From contig OZ234495.1 in NCBI GenBank assembly GCA_965153455.1, forward strand, positions 22,750,875-22,814,874: a DNA stretch of 64,000 nucleotides, written 5' to 3'. Below the pieces are notes generated by a model that was not told the origin of the DNA, made no database searches, and saw only the letters and a list, made by a program, of their open reading frames with translations. The stretch comes from Sphagnum compactum. Lineage: Eukaryota > Bryophyta > Sphagnopsida > Sphagnales. Every line of letters starts with the position of its first letter. Position 1 is the first letter of the stretch. Position numbers and translations under genes: made by a program. Positions 33,259 through 46,044 of this stretch are shown piece by piece.

Positions 33259-35040
33259 AGAAGGTACAAAGCAGTGTTGGGGGTACCGGTGATTTGGGGG
33301 TCTCAGATTTTTAGAGACCAGTTAGGTCTGGGTTTTAGAAGAGTTTCCAAGACTTGCCTCGAATTTATTTTTTAAAGGCCGTTCTCACATACCAATTTTC
33401 AAAAGTTATCTTATTTCAACTTGTAATTTTTTTATTTAAAAAATAACACAAATGAGCATTCAAGGGGGCTGAAACTCAAAAAAAAACCCATCAATTTTGG
33501 TGGTAAACTAAGTTTATCATGTCTTTCCTTTTTCGTCTCCATTGCTGCTACATGTGTTTTCACTGCTCTTACTTGTAAGACTATTATAGTTATTCTCGAA
33601 CCTTGTGCATTAATGCTGAGTTTTAGCATTTCATACTGAGATTTATTTAATATTAAATATCTATTCTGTTTAGGAACTCCTCCAAGTAGTTCAGAAAGAT
33701 GCATTTTCAGTTTGTTTCTGAAGGTTGATTTGGGTGTCTTCAAAGCCTCTGGACACCTCACACTTGAAATAATCACCGTCATCTCACCCACCCCCTTTCC
33801 CACCCTCCCCAACTTCCTGGACAAAGTGATGAGGCTACTATCCTGGTGAAATGGATATACATACAAGGTGCACTACATGATTCTTAACTCGGCCACGTGG
33901 CTCAAAAAGTGCACCGAAAGGGACTTTTTTGGCCACAAGTCAAGACTTTAATCCAAAGATGGCCAGGTGGTGCATTGGAGCAGCGTTTTCTTTTTTGACC
34001 AAAAGGGTCATGGAAATTAGAGCCTGCAAAAGTGATAAAGGGCAAAAGGATTAGAAAATAAGTGATGAGGCATCGAAAATTTCTTATGAGCCCTTGATGT
34101 GCCATCAAGCACCCCTCCATCATCAACTAGCAAGGAGTCACCTCCACTGTAGATCTAAGAGGATGGAGGAGCCAAATCCTTTCCTCCCAGCTCCTACATT
34201 TGCCTTGCCTTGTACAATTTCTGAGCTTCAATTCATCTTACAAGATTTTGCATTATTTTGTCAGCTCCCCCTAATGGTTCGATGTAGAATTTGTCATCGT
34301 AGCATCAAGATTAAAATTCACTAACGATATGAGGGATTTTGTTAAGCTTGAAGTTTTGAAGCTTTAGGGTTTTGGGTTTATAATGGCATTGGTCGCCAGT
34401 GACTCATGAATATTAAGATTCCTTCAAGGTTCGCATCTCAAAGTCCTCCACACATTTGGATTCTAGAAGAAATGTTGATTGTTGAGCGTGGAGACTTGGG
34501 AGGCTAGTTGTTGGAGCTTGGAATTTTTTAAGTTGCAAGATTTGCTTGTGCAATGTTTTCATTTGTCATTGAGGTGCAATTAATAATATGAAACCTTAAG
34601 TAACAATCAAATTGCAAAGAGGTACAAGGTTGATTCTTGAACATTTTTCCTATGCATTTTATGAATTATTTTGAGTTCTTTGAATTCAAGCTTTCTAAAT
34701 TCCTAGCACTTGTTCATGTTTGTTTTGTTGAGGAGTTTGGACTTGAGATCTTTTTGCCACTTGGTTGTGTTTGTCTTCATCTTCATGTTTTTGTGTTCAT
34801 TTTCATGTCACTCAAGTGGCATGTTTAAAATTTCATTGAAGCCATAGTCCCCTAATGATTTCAAATACAAATATTTGTTTAGTAATAGAATGAACAATTT
34901 GAAGCACCATCCCCATGTGGCAAATTTGCCCTCACTTTTCAATTGTTTTGTTATCGCTACCTAATGACAAGATACACAACAATGTAGAACTTATTTGTGC
35001 ATTAAATATTCTTAACAATCCAATGAAACATTGGTCTATT

Positions 35041-35935
35041 GGTTCTAGGTAGGAGATGGTAGATTACATGTGTGAGCAAATTTTGAAAAGAAATCAAATT
35101 GTTATTGCTAGGGCAAACTTTATTTCTTCAAATGTGGAGAAAGTTATTATTGTTGATAATCAATCATGGCTTTCAATACATGTGTGTGTGATGTATCCAT
35201 GGAACAAACCTTTTATTTTGCTCACATTTCAATGTGTTGTTTAAGGTGGAAATGCAGATAATCGTACTGCTGTGATTGTTCAATCCCTCATGTAATAATG
35301 GGATTTAACTAAAGAGGAGATAATCACAAGGTTCATTTGTTTTGGTGCTATTGGGGCCTCCTTTTTCCAAGGCTATTACACTAAAATGACATCTCAATTA
35401 AAAGAGAAGAATTATCTTTACATGATGGAACAATATTGCATGGCCCATAAAAGGAATCTTGTTCAAGGTTTGTCAAATTTGCCCAATGTGGTGGCTAAGT
35501 TGAAAGATTTGGTACATTCATTATATTTTTATCTCTCCAACTTTTCAAAATGACATTTGGAATTCAAAAAAAAATTCAAGATCATGAAAACAAGGGGGAA
35601 TTAAAGATTTCGCAAAATGTGAAAATTCAATAATTAAGCACATTGGAGCCTTTTGAAATGTGTGATGGTAAAATATAAAACATTACTTGTCAAGATGTCA
35701 CAAAATATCACTTCTATTGTCAAACAAGGATGAATTTAGACCTCCTTTGTGATTTCCACATGTTATTTGTTTTGTTTATTGCCATTATTGGAGGTATTCA
35801 ATGCTTTAATCAAGTTTACATTGGAGAGGGATGTTTTCATCTATGATTTTGTAGTAACTATTTTGATATATTCAGATCTAGCGATTAATTACCAATGTGA
35901 CACAACAACACATCTTGGTACCTATAACAGGTTTT
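35041..35935 (+). pseudogene. Decayed hAT-like (DUF4371/ZNF862-like) transposase fragment
   Basis: Plus-strand fragments in shifting frames read 'IIVDNQSWLSIHVCVMYPW', 'GGNADNRTAVIVQSL', 'EEIITRFICFGAIGASFFQG', 'MEQYCMAHKRNLVQGLSNLP', 'NLDLLCDFHMLF' and 'FNALIKFTLERDVFIYDFVV'. The order matches the catalytic region of plant hAT-related proteins with DUF4371-like domains (target recognised from family knowledge). Stops and frameshifts are frequent, so it is non-functional. The N-terminal zinc finger and C-terminal dimerisation region were not seen nearby. Confidence 0.6.
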
Positions 35936-38900
35936 AAAAACTATTGTCTTTTTCATTTATGTTTATAACTACTTGGTCACAAGTTACTATGTAATTGCAA
36001 AGGACATCACGATGCCACATGCCATCATGGTTTTGTTATTATAATCAATATGACAACTTGTTCACTTTTTGGGCAAATCATTATTATTTTTGAATTTATA
36101 TTAATATATTTGAATGATCTAAAATTAGGAATTCAAAAATACCATTTATTTTTGCGATTAATAAGAATGAATAAGGATTCAATTTTGAATGATGATGATG
36201 TGGCATGCCATGTGTCAACAATTCTGGTACAACTAGTATTCAACTTCATGACTCGCAACATTAATTTCAATAAAATTACATTTATTGATCGGTCAAAAGT
36301 GTTCATAATGCCAAAACATGTTTATTGCAACTTGTTCTATGCAACTACAATGTCCAACACAATTAGAAAAACAACTAAAAATGTTTTAACAACCAATAGT
36401 CAATCTTGTGACTCATGCAACTAACAAAAATGACTAAAAAAACAACTACAATTGTATAGAACCAATCATTTTATTAACAAATTTTAGTTTAAATAACCTA
36501 TTTAGTTTATATTTTATCACAATTTAGCTAAATTTAGCCATTGTATTGTTTCAATAATGAACTTTATTTAATTTTTTTCAAATTTAGCCAAATATAAACT
36601 AAATATTCAAATTTAGCTTAATTTATCATTGTTTTAACATGTTTACAATAAAAATTATGTTTTGTTTCATTTATGTTTGTTTAACCATGTTTAGCCTAAA
36701 TCAATCTTTTAAATATAAATTATATTAATTTAGTTATAAATTTAAAATTTTCAATGATGGTGAAGCGAAATAAATATGTTTAAAGGTGTTTAGTCATGTT
36801 TAACCATGTTTAGCCATATTTATGTTTGTTTAACCATGTTTAATTTAAATAATTTTGTTTACTCGAATTTATATATTAATTTAGCCATGTTTAAACTAAT
36901 TTAATTTAAGTTGAACGTAGATTAATTTAATTTAATTTAGGTCTACCTTAACTTAATGTAAGTCTAGCTTAGAACTTAAGTAGTCCTAACTATGCTAATT
37001 ATGTTAATTTACTTTTAGCATAGTGAAGTTTAAATTAACTTAGGTTAGGTTTGTAAGTTGTTTAGATTGACCTATGTCAAACCATGGTGTCATAATTTAA
37101 CTTGAGGTTAAAAACATTGATTTCTATAATTTTTTGTTTGATAAACTTAATATAAAAAATTGCGATAGTGCAATGGATGATTCCTTGAACCCCAAAGCAG
37201 AGATGAATTGTTCAAATTTTTAATCTTGCAACTTATGATACATAAACTGTTTAACCTATGTTAGGTAGCCTAGTTTAGGCTACCTAGGCTAAGAGGCCAA
37301 GGTTTGTTTTTAACTTAAGCCGCATAACCTAGGTTAGGTAGCTTAGGCTAATTAGGCTAAATTAGGTTCACTTTTGTTCATGTTTGATAACTCATAATTG
37401 AACATGTGCTTATAAATTTTTTACTCATGCCATCCATCTATCAAGGTGTCTTTTGTAATTCTTAGTTGAATAAAAAAATTAGATTAACACGAAATGCATT
37501 TTACATGTCAAACCAAAGTCAATGATGACATGGAATTTTAATATTATAAAAAATTAAAAAATCTTAATTGATCAAATGACTAGGCTTTGCAACTATATGT
37601 CCTTTGCAATTAAATGGATGAAACGACATGAGTTTAACAACTCAATAACCACTAGTCGTAAAAGTTCTTTCTAACTAATACATAGTTAGACAACCACAAA
37701 ATTCAAAATGTATTATTGTGTGAGCATTTTCAAATGTTTTTCGATGTGGTGGAAAACAATTCAATCACCATCACCTAGGATTGGTTATTGACTCCAAAAA
37801 TGGTACAGAAACACCTTTATTTGTCACAATTATTTAGTTCATTCAACAATTAAATGAATTATTTAAGTTGGTTTAAATTATAATGGTGTTATTGTTCATA
37901 TTTATAGTAGATGAACAAACTTTCTCCACACTTGCATTAACAATTGTTCACATATTTGTACAAAAGTTTTATACTCAAGAATATAAACCTTTATCAAGAG
38001 GTTATTACAACTTGGAGTATCAAAAAGTCTAAATTGGTGTTGCCACTTAGCAAGTTCTATTCTTTGCACAACCCAAGCTTCAAATAATTTTGCTTTCATG
38101 ATTTGGACAAGTTGTTGTGAATTGTGATATTGTTTGGTTCCTTATGAAGTTATGAGGTTTATTGATGTTTAGGTGTGATAGGTGGGACTTTGTATTGAAT
38201 TGGGCAAAGTCTGATATTAGACGTGGGTGAACAATTCCTCTTAAGTATTTGTGTTTAGTTCATAAGTTTGAAGTTTTAAACTTGGATGGACCAATGTCAC
38301 TTTTTATGTTTGTTTCTCCTTTCATTTGAGCAATGGAGCCACATTCTCCTTGATTTTTATGGTGGATGCCAGTTAGACTTACTTGAAATTTTGTGTGAAT
38401 GCCACTTGATCTTATTTCTTAACAAAAATGAATAGTCACTTTGGGCTATTTTAAAATATCCATGTTTGCCAAAAAAAAAACTTAGTCGACAAATGATCAA
38501 GAAGCCACCTAATCCTCTATCAAAATTACATAAGAAACCAGTTAGGTATATTAGAGAGTTGTCCTATTGCCACTTTCGCACATTTCATTATTAAAAAAAA
38601 CCCTGCATTAGTTGGAACTTCATAGAATATTGCCAAATGATGATGGATTTTGAAGAAAGATAAGTTGGATTTTGTGACCTGAAAGACAACCTCGATAGAA
38701 TTTGGACAAGATAACGTACCATTGAAAATGAGTTATAAAGTCTCTCTCTTATGTGCACATGGGTTCTCAGAAGGAGGTTTGCTCCCATGCCATACACCCA
38801 CCATTTATGTAACACCCTTGGGGGCAGCCTTTCCCAGGGTTGTGCCTGCCCTGGGCTCCACCTTGGGGCACCTTAGTCTGCTAAAGCCTGGAAGCCATGC

Positions 38901-39121
38901 CCTCCAGGGTTTACACTACACTAAAGTTATTGGAGCAAGTCTTTACAATCAGGGTATTAATGCCACCCCCCCCTTCCTAGGCAGTAGTAGCTAGGATTAG
39001 GTTATGCAAAGCATTGCAGGGATGCAATGCATGGATGGCTTTTCCTATCCCTGTTTATCACCACCATAACAAGTAGAGTGTTTGACCAATTTCTCTAGAG
39101 CCTACCATTATGGTACAGTTA
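35936..39121. other. Very AT-rich intergenic region
   Basis: No gene is supported. From about 36.43 to 37.40 kb the DNA is extremely AT-rich and repeats words such as TTTAGCCATGTTTA and TAGGTTAGGTAGCTTAGGCTA in degenerate form. A GC-richer patch near 38.75-38.99 kb is open on plus for 90 codons but resembles no known protein. Confidence 0.5.
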
Positions 39122-39467
39122 GAGCATCTCCATAGGTGCTCCATATGTGACTCCAGACAGTAAAATTTATTGCGACAAAGTCAAGATGTGCCGGTTTAGC
39201 TCAGGAAATTGGTTTTTCTGCACCAAATTAGTGCTGCTTGCTGTGGTGCACCTCCAAAAAAGAGTAATAAATTGGATCTGACTGCGGCTCAGTATTTCTG
39301 ATCAGTCGATCATAATGATCGGTCCAGGTGGTTTGCTATTAGTAGTCCCACGTATATGCAATTCCCGTTACAGTTTTATTGGTGGGGTTGCCAGAAAAAA
39401 CAGCTAAACTTGGACATTTAATTTTATTATCCAGAGTGACATACTGAGAGCACCGGTGGAGATGCTC
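39122..39467. mobile_element. MITE, GAGCATCTCC family (copy B), TTA target duplication
   Basis: The left end reads GAGCATCTCCATAGGTGCTC and the right end, on the opposite strand, reads GAGCATCTCCACCGGTGCTC, giving 18 matches in 20. TTA flanks both sides (39119-39121 and 39468-39470). A 3-bp TWA target and a GAGCATCTCC terminus fit PIF/Harbinger-type MITEs of plants. The 346-bp interior is non-coding and related to 20459-20878. Confidence 0.8.
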
Positions 39468-39470
39468 TTA

Positions 39471-42400
39471 TGTTTATGAACTTTCAAACTCAAAGCAAAA
39501 AATTTGTTTTGCTAAATGAGGATATAGCAAGGGTCCAGGTAAAGAAATCTTTCCGAGTGTACAGCAATTTTTAATTTCTTTTCGGTTTTTCTTTTAACCT
39601 TTTTGACTTAGGTGCTCTGCATGGTGCTGCCCATATTACAAGGGTCTTTTGCATTTGCACCCGCCCCTTTCTTTTTATGGACTGTTGCTTCTGTGAACCT
39701 TTCTGTGTCATTCCCTTTTTTGTTTTTCAGACAATTTGCAAAAATATGCAAAAGAAGAACATCAATGGATGCTTCTTCCACAAATGGAAAAGTCCTCCAA
39801 TTGATGTATGTCTCTTTAAGTGTGGAAGGGACTTGCATCCGATGACACAAGCCCATTCTGCTTCAAATAACAAAGACAGAAAGTTATAAGTGTGTTACTA
39901 AGAGTTTAAAGTGAGGGTTCCAATTTCCAGTTTAATTGCAATATTTCACTAGCTAGATGCTGCATTAGCAATCAATTATATATTTCCCTCTTCCAGTTAT
40001 TTGTGGGTAGAGCAATCCAGAGTTTTGTTTCAACTTTTTTTTATTCTGCAAAAGTGGTGAAAATTTCCCCAAAAAACTTGGTTATTCAAAAAATTTCTCC
40101 AAATTTTTTTTTCACAAAATAGAGAAAACTTGCTATGGCAAAATCACTCGTGTGAGCCCACATGCCTCGGTTATCTATTTCAAATTCATGACTTCTACAT
40201 ATCGTATATCTAAAGGTTGTTTGTTTGTTTCGTTTGTTTGTCACATTGAGATCTCGCAAACCATGGTGCCTCTTGCCACACTCTTGGTACTATTGGAAAG
40301 CCCTTGATGAGTAACATCTGCATTGAGTTGGTTCATAATGTTTCGACCTACAGTGGAGAAGTTATTGAATACTGACCAACTTTTTCACTGAAAATTTAAT
40401 TAAATCAAATCTAAAAAAGTAATAGTGAAATTTGGGTGCATTCTTTGGTATTATAGGAAAGCCTTTGATGAATAGGATTTAATAAAGGCGATTTGGAAAA
40501 AATTAGACCTAAGGTTTGGGAGATATTGAAATTTGAATATATCTTTCATTGAAAATTCAATTAAATTACCAAAAATAGTTTTGGAAGGAAAAATTAATTG
40601 AATAACCAGTTCACACTTGGGCCAACAACACACGCTACACTAGTATTCACCAAAAGAGCCTTTTTTTTAATCACTTTTTTCATAACTATATTTGTAAACA
40701 GCCATTGGAAACTCTGAAATGCATTTTTGGCCCATTGGGAGAGGCATGGAGGTGGGAGAGGGGCGGTGGGGGGCGGGGGGGGGGCATCCCCAGAGCTCCA
40801 CTAAGGGTCAATCTATGCCATGTGAAGTTACTTGTGGTGTCCTGCAACTAACCCACCCCACCAACGGAAGAAGATTCATGGCCATCCATAACCGACTTTT
40901 TTCTTTGCATTTGTCCACCAAAGGAAAATGTTCCTAGCCCTAGGGTAACTTAGGATGACACCACCCACCACCAAACCCTAGTTAGTGACGGAACGCCCCC
41001 TTGGTTCAGGAGAAGGGTGGCCACAATGGAGGGCCTATGATCAGATGCCCAGCTACTTAATATTATGTTTGGAGAATTTGCAATGCTCGCTCTAAGTGTT
41101 TCAGAGTTTGGGAAGGGTGTGAAGACAAGCTAGTGAGAGCACCTTTGGTTGTTTGGGTACCTCGCGTTTGAGTTGAGCTAAGGAACTATTTGTTTGGTAA
41201 TGGGATCCAAGGTGATATCAAACAAAAAATGACCTGATTGCTAATTGGAGGCTTGTACACAAAAAAAAACAATGAACCGACCAATTTAAAAATAAACTTC
41301 CCACTCTTCTGGTCAAACTTCATGAGGCTTCTTGTTTTGCATGGTTCATGTTTTGATGTTTTGCATAAAACAAAAAAATTGACATGATTTGTAACTCCTC
41401 ATCGGATTTGAACCCACCACCACAAGGAAGTAGGATTTAGTTATTACCTTAGCTTATTGCTTGTTGTTTAAAATAATTATGTTTAATTTTGCATTTTTAG
41501 AAAAAAAATAAAGTTATTATAGTCAAACCTTGCAATCGAACTAGGCTCCTTTACACCACAAATGCCTCAACTAAAACATTAGCCTCATATTATGTGCATA
41601 GGAACCAAAGGAAACCTTTAATCAACCCTTCCCCAATTCATATCAATGTATTTCTCCCGCCCAAATACACTTGGATAATAGCAAAGGCAAGAGTAACTTT
41701 TTTCAAACTTTGATTATCTTAAATTAAGAGCCATTGAGTCACGTAATAGCAAGGCAAGAGTGATTTTCTTCAAACTTGATTATCTTAAAGTAAGAACAAT
41801 TGAGTCACATAATAGCATGGCAAGAATAACTTTCTTCAAACTTGGTTATTTTAAAAGTAAGAGCAATTGACACACTTGTGTAAGAGTATGAGCTTCTATT
41901 TCTCCTAATCATTCAAGCATGTCCTATCCACCAACAAGTTGGTCATATGAACTTAAATTTCTCCTAAACCTCTTAGACCTTTTTTGTCTAGTTGAAAAAG
42001 GAAATAGAAGAGTTTAAACAAGATGGACAAATGAAGGAGAAGTCAAATCTTAATATAGACCAAGAATACGTAGAGAAGTACTCTTTGAAACACCTCTTCT
42101 ACCATTGGGTTTAGCAATGAAAAGTCCTCAAGTGACAACACGTTCTAAAAGAGTAAGGGGTCATATATTATTTCCATATTTTTCAACGAACCACATACAT
42201 TAAGATTTATTCTCATTGCATGGCATCAATAATAGACCTTGACTTAAAGTGGAAGGACTTCGCTAATTTATGCACATTAATTATATCTAATGAGGAAACG
42301 GAAACCTATGCATTTTTTATCTAAACAAAGCCAAGGAATTTTTTGATATCTTGGTTCTTGTACAAAGAGGAGATGGATTAGGAGGAACAAGGCTAAATGA

Positions 42401-42609
42401 ATCTTCCAATGTACAAGGAGGCCCAATAAGATGTACCACAACATCATAGGAATGAACCATTCACTAACTACCCACCAACACATTTCAATATGTCAAAAAT
42501 GAAATGGAATAAAATGCTAAACAAGGGCTACATGGATGAGGAGATCTATCAACCCCAACCCACCATAACAACAACACACACTTTTACAAAGGTTAATAAG
42601 ATGCTTAAC
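39471..42609. other. Intergenic region, nothing coding recognised
   Basis: No gene is supported. The region includes a G-run (GGGGGCGGGGGGGGGG type) near 40.76 kb and a three-copy tandem repeat at 41677-41873. Open frames are short and without family resemblance. Confidence 0.55.
41677..41873. repeat. Tandem repeat, about 66-bp unit, three copies
   Basis: Units beginning TAATAGCAAGGCAAGAG-type sequence start at 41677, 41744 and 41810. Each contains 'ttcttcaaacttgattatctta' in slightly varied form and 'caattgagtcaca'-type text. Confidence 0.8.
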
Positions 42610-43140
42610 ACATCTAACCATGGAAAATGGATAAATGAATTGCTAGAGGAAATCGTGAATGCTATGAAAATGGAAAAGCAACTTTGAAATAGGTAGGCAA
42701 GTATTGGAACATAACTTTTTAATTCCCTCTAAAATCACTTGTTCCAAAACAAGATCAAAGAAAGTGAATCTCACTAGGGTGGATTCTAACCATGCAAAAA
42801 TGTGGCTTACTTATCACCCTTTGATAATTCAAAATCGAAGATAGCTAAATTGACATGCAAATTAAACTCACAACATTTTGAAATGGTGTTCCAACAAGTA
42901 ATCGGTGGTATTGGTTGAAGCATTAATAGTTAAAGTTGAACATCCATCTTGTGGAAGGACTTGGAAGTTTTTTGAGCATAATGATTAACTAGCTAATAAT
43001 ACCATATGTTTTACCACAACCTAGATTAATTATACACACATCACAAGTACCCAACCTGACACATCTATAACTCTAATGAAATGGTAATTCAAATGAGGCA
43101 ACAGTTTAATTCTCAAGGTTTAACTAGGTGGGGTTAGATG
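42610..43140 (+). pseudogene. Decayed pogo/jerky-like (DDE_1) transposase relic
   Basis: Plus-strand fragments include 'GKWINELLEEIVNAM' (N-terminal helix-turn-helix-type region near 42.62 kb) and, near 43.01-43.13 kb, 'FYHNLD', 'LYTHHKYPT' and 'HIYNSNEMVIQ'. In pogo/jerky-type transposases of plants the corresponding motif is WNxDETG, so the expected catalytic Asp appears changed to Asn. Stops interrupt almost every 20-30 codons. It is a weak but ordered match; flanking borders are unknown. Confidence 0.4.
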
Positions 43141-43375
43141 CAAGACATGAGGTTAATAACATGAGGGAAAATGATTCAAAAAACACAGTTATTATATATT
43201 GTAACAACAATTCAAGGACCACGTATTACTACTTAATTGAAGATGAGTGTCACCTTTCACCCATACCTTGTTTAAGTAAACATGTCATGTGTCCTTGTCA
43301 TCCAAGCAAGCTAAGTTAAAAAGAAAATAAATTAGTTGTGAATTTAAAAGATCCTAGAATTTTGAGTTGGAAATT

Positions 43376-43573
43376 TAGATGTTTCTAATTCGACCTAGGA
43401 AATTTTTTCCTTTACTATCTTACTATCATGACCACATTTGCTTACAAGGAGAATCAAAAGCAAACAGCCATTAGTAGATGTTTCTAATTCGACCTAGGAA
43501 ATTTTTTCCTTTACTATCTTACTATCATGACCACATTTGCTTACAAGGAGAATCAAAAGCAAACAGCCATTAG
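43376..43573. repeat. Perfect tandem duplication, 99-bp unit
   Basis: The 99 bp from 43376 are repeated without a visible mismatch from 43475 to 43573. The copies are adjacent. Confidence 0.95.
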
Positions 43574-44090
43574 TAGACTAGTCAAATTCACATGTGGTCA
43601 CATTAAATGAACATTTACAATTGTAAAAAAAAAGGCAATGCAAAAAGAGGTGATAAAAAAAAATTAGAAAATTTAAAACCAAGGAGAAGGAGGAGAAATA
43701 ATTAATATGAATACAAAATACACTTACCCAAACTCAATGAATAGTTCAATAATCCATTGAAAAAATATCAAGCATAGATTCAACCAAGCTTGGTCTACCA
43801 TTGTATTCAAAGTGTAAATGAACAATTCCAATTAAGCTTGAAAGCAAAGTTATGAACCCACCCTTTGGATTATAAAGGTGTTAACTTAAGGAATCACATT
43901 TTAACAATATATTAGTAGATAGAGGACAATGGCAAGAATGAGACAGGTACCTAGCATGTCCAACAAGGTTGCAACCTTGTTCTAATCATGCAATGGAAAA
44001 AAGGGGGGAAAGGACAAGGGTTTGTGACAAGGGGTGACAAAAATAAATTAAATCTATAAAACATTAGAAAGGTGATGGCAAGCCTAAAGC

Positions 44091-44665
44091 ACTTGCACCA
44101 AAAGAAGATGACCAAAAATAACAAGAAACATAAGATAAAAAGATGATGGAAAACTAAGAACAATGGTAGCCAAAAAAAAAAAATCATGAAAAAAAAAAAA
44201 ACAAGACCAAGAAGATGGGTTGAATTCAAAATACAAAAGAAAGCAATCACAAAGAGAAAGAATAAAATTAGGAAGATGATGGCAAATTAAGTACAAATAA
44301 TAAGACAATCACAAATAGTAAGAGGAAAAACTTTGGAAAAGGATGGTACGTTAAAAATAATAGTAACAAAAAAAGATGACCACAAAGATAAAGATTAAGA
44401 GGGAAAAAACAAGAAAAATGGTGAGCTCAACAAAACAAAAAACAATGATGACAAATAGCGAAAGAAATCAAATCAAGAAAATGATGATAGACTAAGCTCA
44501 CACAATAGAATGAATGACCATAAAAAACAAGAGGAATAGGACCAAAAGGAATCCAAAGTAATAAAAGAGAATGACCATGAAAAGCAAGAGGAATAGAACC
44601 AAGAAGACAATGGCAAACTAAGCTCAAATAATAAAAGAATACAACCACAAAAGCAAGAGAATGTT
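44091..44665. repeat. Degenerate A-rich minisatellite, roughly 62-72-bp unit
   Basis: About eight diverged copies follow a pattern close to 'gaccacaaa.a.caagaggaatag', 'accaagaagatgatggcaaacta' and 'agctcaaataataa.ag'. Copies start near 44247, 44308, 44379, 44448, 44516, 44575 and 44645. The Phe/Leu-rich open frames on minus are by-products of this composition. Confidence 0.7.
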
Positions 44666-45651
44666 CAACATTAAAAAGGTGAAAAGCAAACAGCTAACAA
44701 GAAGGAAGACAAACAAGGCTTGCCCCATGTGTTTTCTTAAATGTCATTGATGTAAAAGTTGTTTCACAAACAAGGTGACACGCACCAATCAATACTCAAA
44801 ATTCTAGGTTTTTAGAATCGTCATGCACCCATTATTGTGTTCTTATTTGTAATTTTTGAGTTAATTCTTTTGTCATTTTTCAAACATGAACAATAATATA
44901 AAATATATATTTCAAACATTATTTTGCTTATGGTGGGAGAGAAGCCTGGTGTTTGTGTGTAAGATTTTGAATGTTTGTTTATAAGGTGTGGATTGCATGA
45001 TGAATGAAGAAACATGTGTTTAGAGTATGCATGTTCATTGTGGAAGACCCTTGACACTTTGGGATGTTGTAACTTTCTCATTGTGGACACTCACAATTGA
45101 GTGATGTAAATGACTACTAGTGCAAAGGCAAAAGCTCCACCAAATCTCTTTGCTAACCATGATCAAAAAGTGCATGGTTGTAGAAGCCCAAGGCTTTGAG
45201 TTCTTCAAGTGTTTGCTAATCAATAGCTACCCTATTGCAAGCATGTCACAAGCCTTCAACTCCTCAAAATGATAGATACTTTTTTATGGATGCTACTCGT
45301 GTAAGATTGAAAAAAAAAATGCTATTAAAATAGGATGGAAAGTTATGAATAAAAGTTATACACATTTTCAGCTTACATGTGCACTTGGTTGAAACTTAGA
45401 GCACTTGGTTGAAACTTAAAATATTTAAAGGAGGAATTTAGACCTGTGAAGAGCGTGATGCAAATTCCCCCCACATTCACCAAAAAACTAACAACCATAT
45501 GTGAGATTATTGGGAACTCTTGGAGTAACCATCAGCTTTGCAACATTTGCAAATACAAACAAAACAAAGATTTGCAATAGCACAGCCCCCAAGCACTCCA
45601 CCTTGGAATAACATGGGAGCCTGATATTGTTGCTATAGGCACCTAGTTCAC
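44666..45651. other. Intergenic region, nothing recognised
   Basis: Open frames on minus (44821-45090 and 45035-45223) have no recognisable domain. No other structure was noticed. Confidence 0.5.
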
Positions 45652-46044
45652 GGCCACAAGTGAACCAGCACCCACCAGTGCACCACGAAGGATGGATGTT
45701 AAGTGGTCAGGAAATAGTTTTCAGTTGGGTTCCAGCTCCCTAGCTAACCATAGTGGTTATCTCAGTAGCTTTTTTTATAACCTACCTACTAACAACCCAC
45801 AAGCAAGTTGTTAGAAGGCAGGTAGTTAAAAACAGCCCTTACTTATGTATGTATAAACCTATCTACTTACTTACATACATACATAGTAGTTACCTATTTT
45901 CCTACCAATATATGAGACCTATTTCCTATGGAATTGGTTACCAAGGTGAAACCAAATATTAACTGAGTTAAGGTTCATCCACAACTCAGGCATCCAGAGG
46001 ATGATGGTGCGCTGGTGGGTGCTGGTTCACTATGGCCCCCCCTA
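45652..46044. mobile_element. Mutator-like MITE with 9-bp target duplication
   Basis: CTAGTTCAC flanks the element on both sides (45643-45651 and 46045-46053). Just inside, the left end reads GGCCACAAGTGAACCAGCAC and the right end, read on the opposite strand after TAGGGGG, reads GGCCATAGTGAACCAGCACC. The inverted repeat continues through CCACCAG.GCACCA for over 30 bp. The 393-bp interior is non-coding. A 9-bp duplication with long inverted repeats suggests a Mutator-like element. Confidence 0.65.

Larger units (their letters stand above)
30152..35040. other. Intergenic region with poly(C), minisatellite and CT repeat
   Basis: No gene is supported. The region contains a 28-base C run (30819-30846), a minisatellite (32654-32895) and a CT repeat (33233-33258). 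Short frames such as those at 31939-32226 and 33432-33866 carry no recognisable domain. Confidence 0.55.

Noticed and set aside
43951-44648. Phe/Leu-rich frames on minus resembling membrane proteins
   Set aside because: They are shadows of the A-rich minisatellite on plus.
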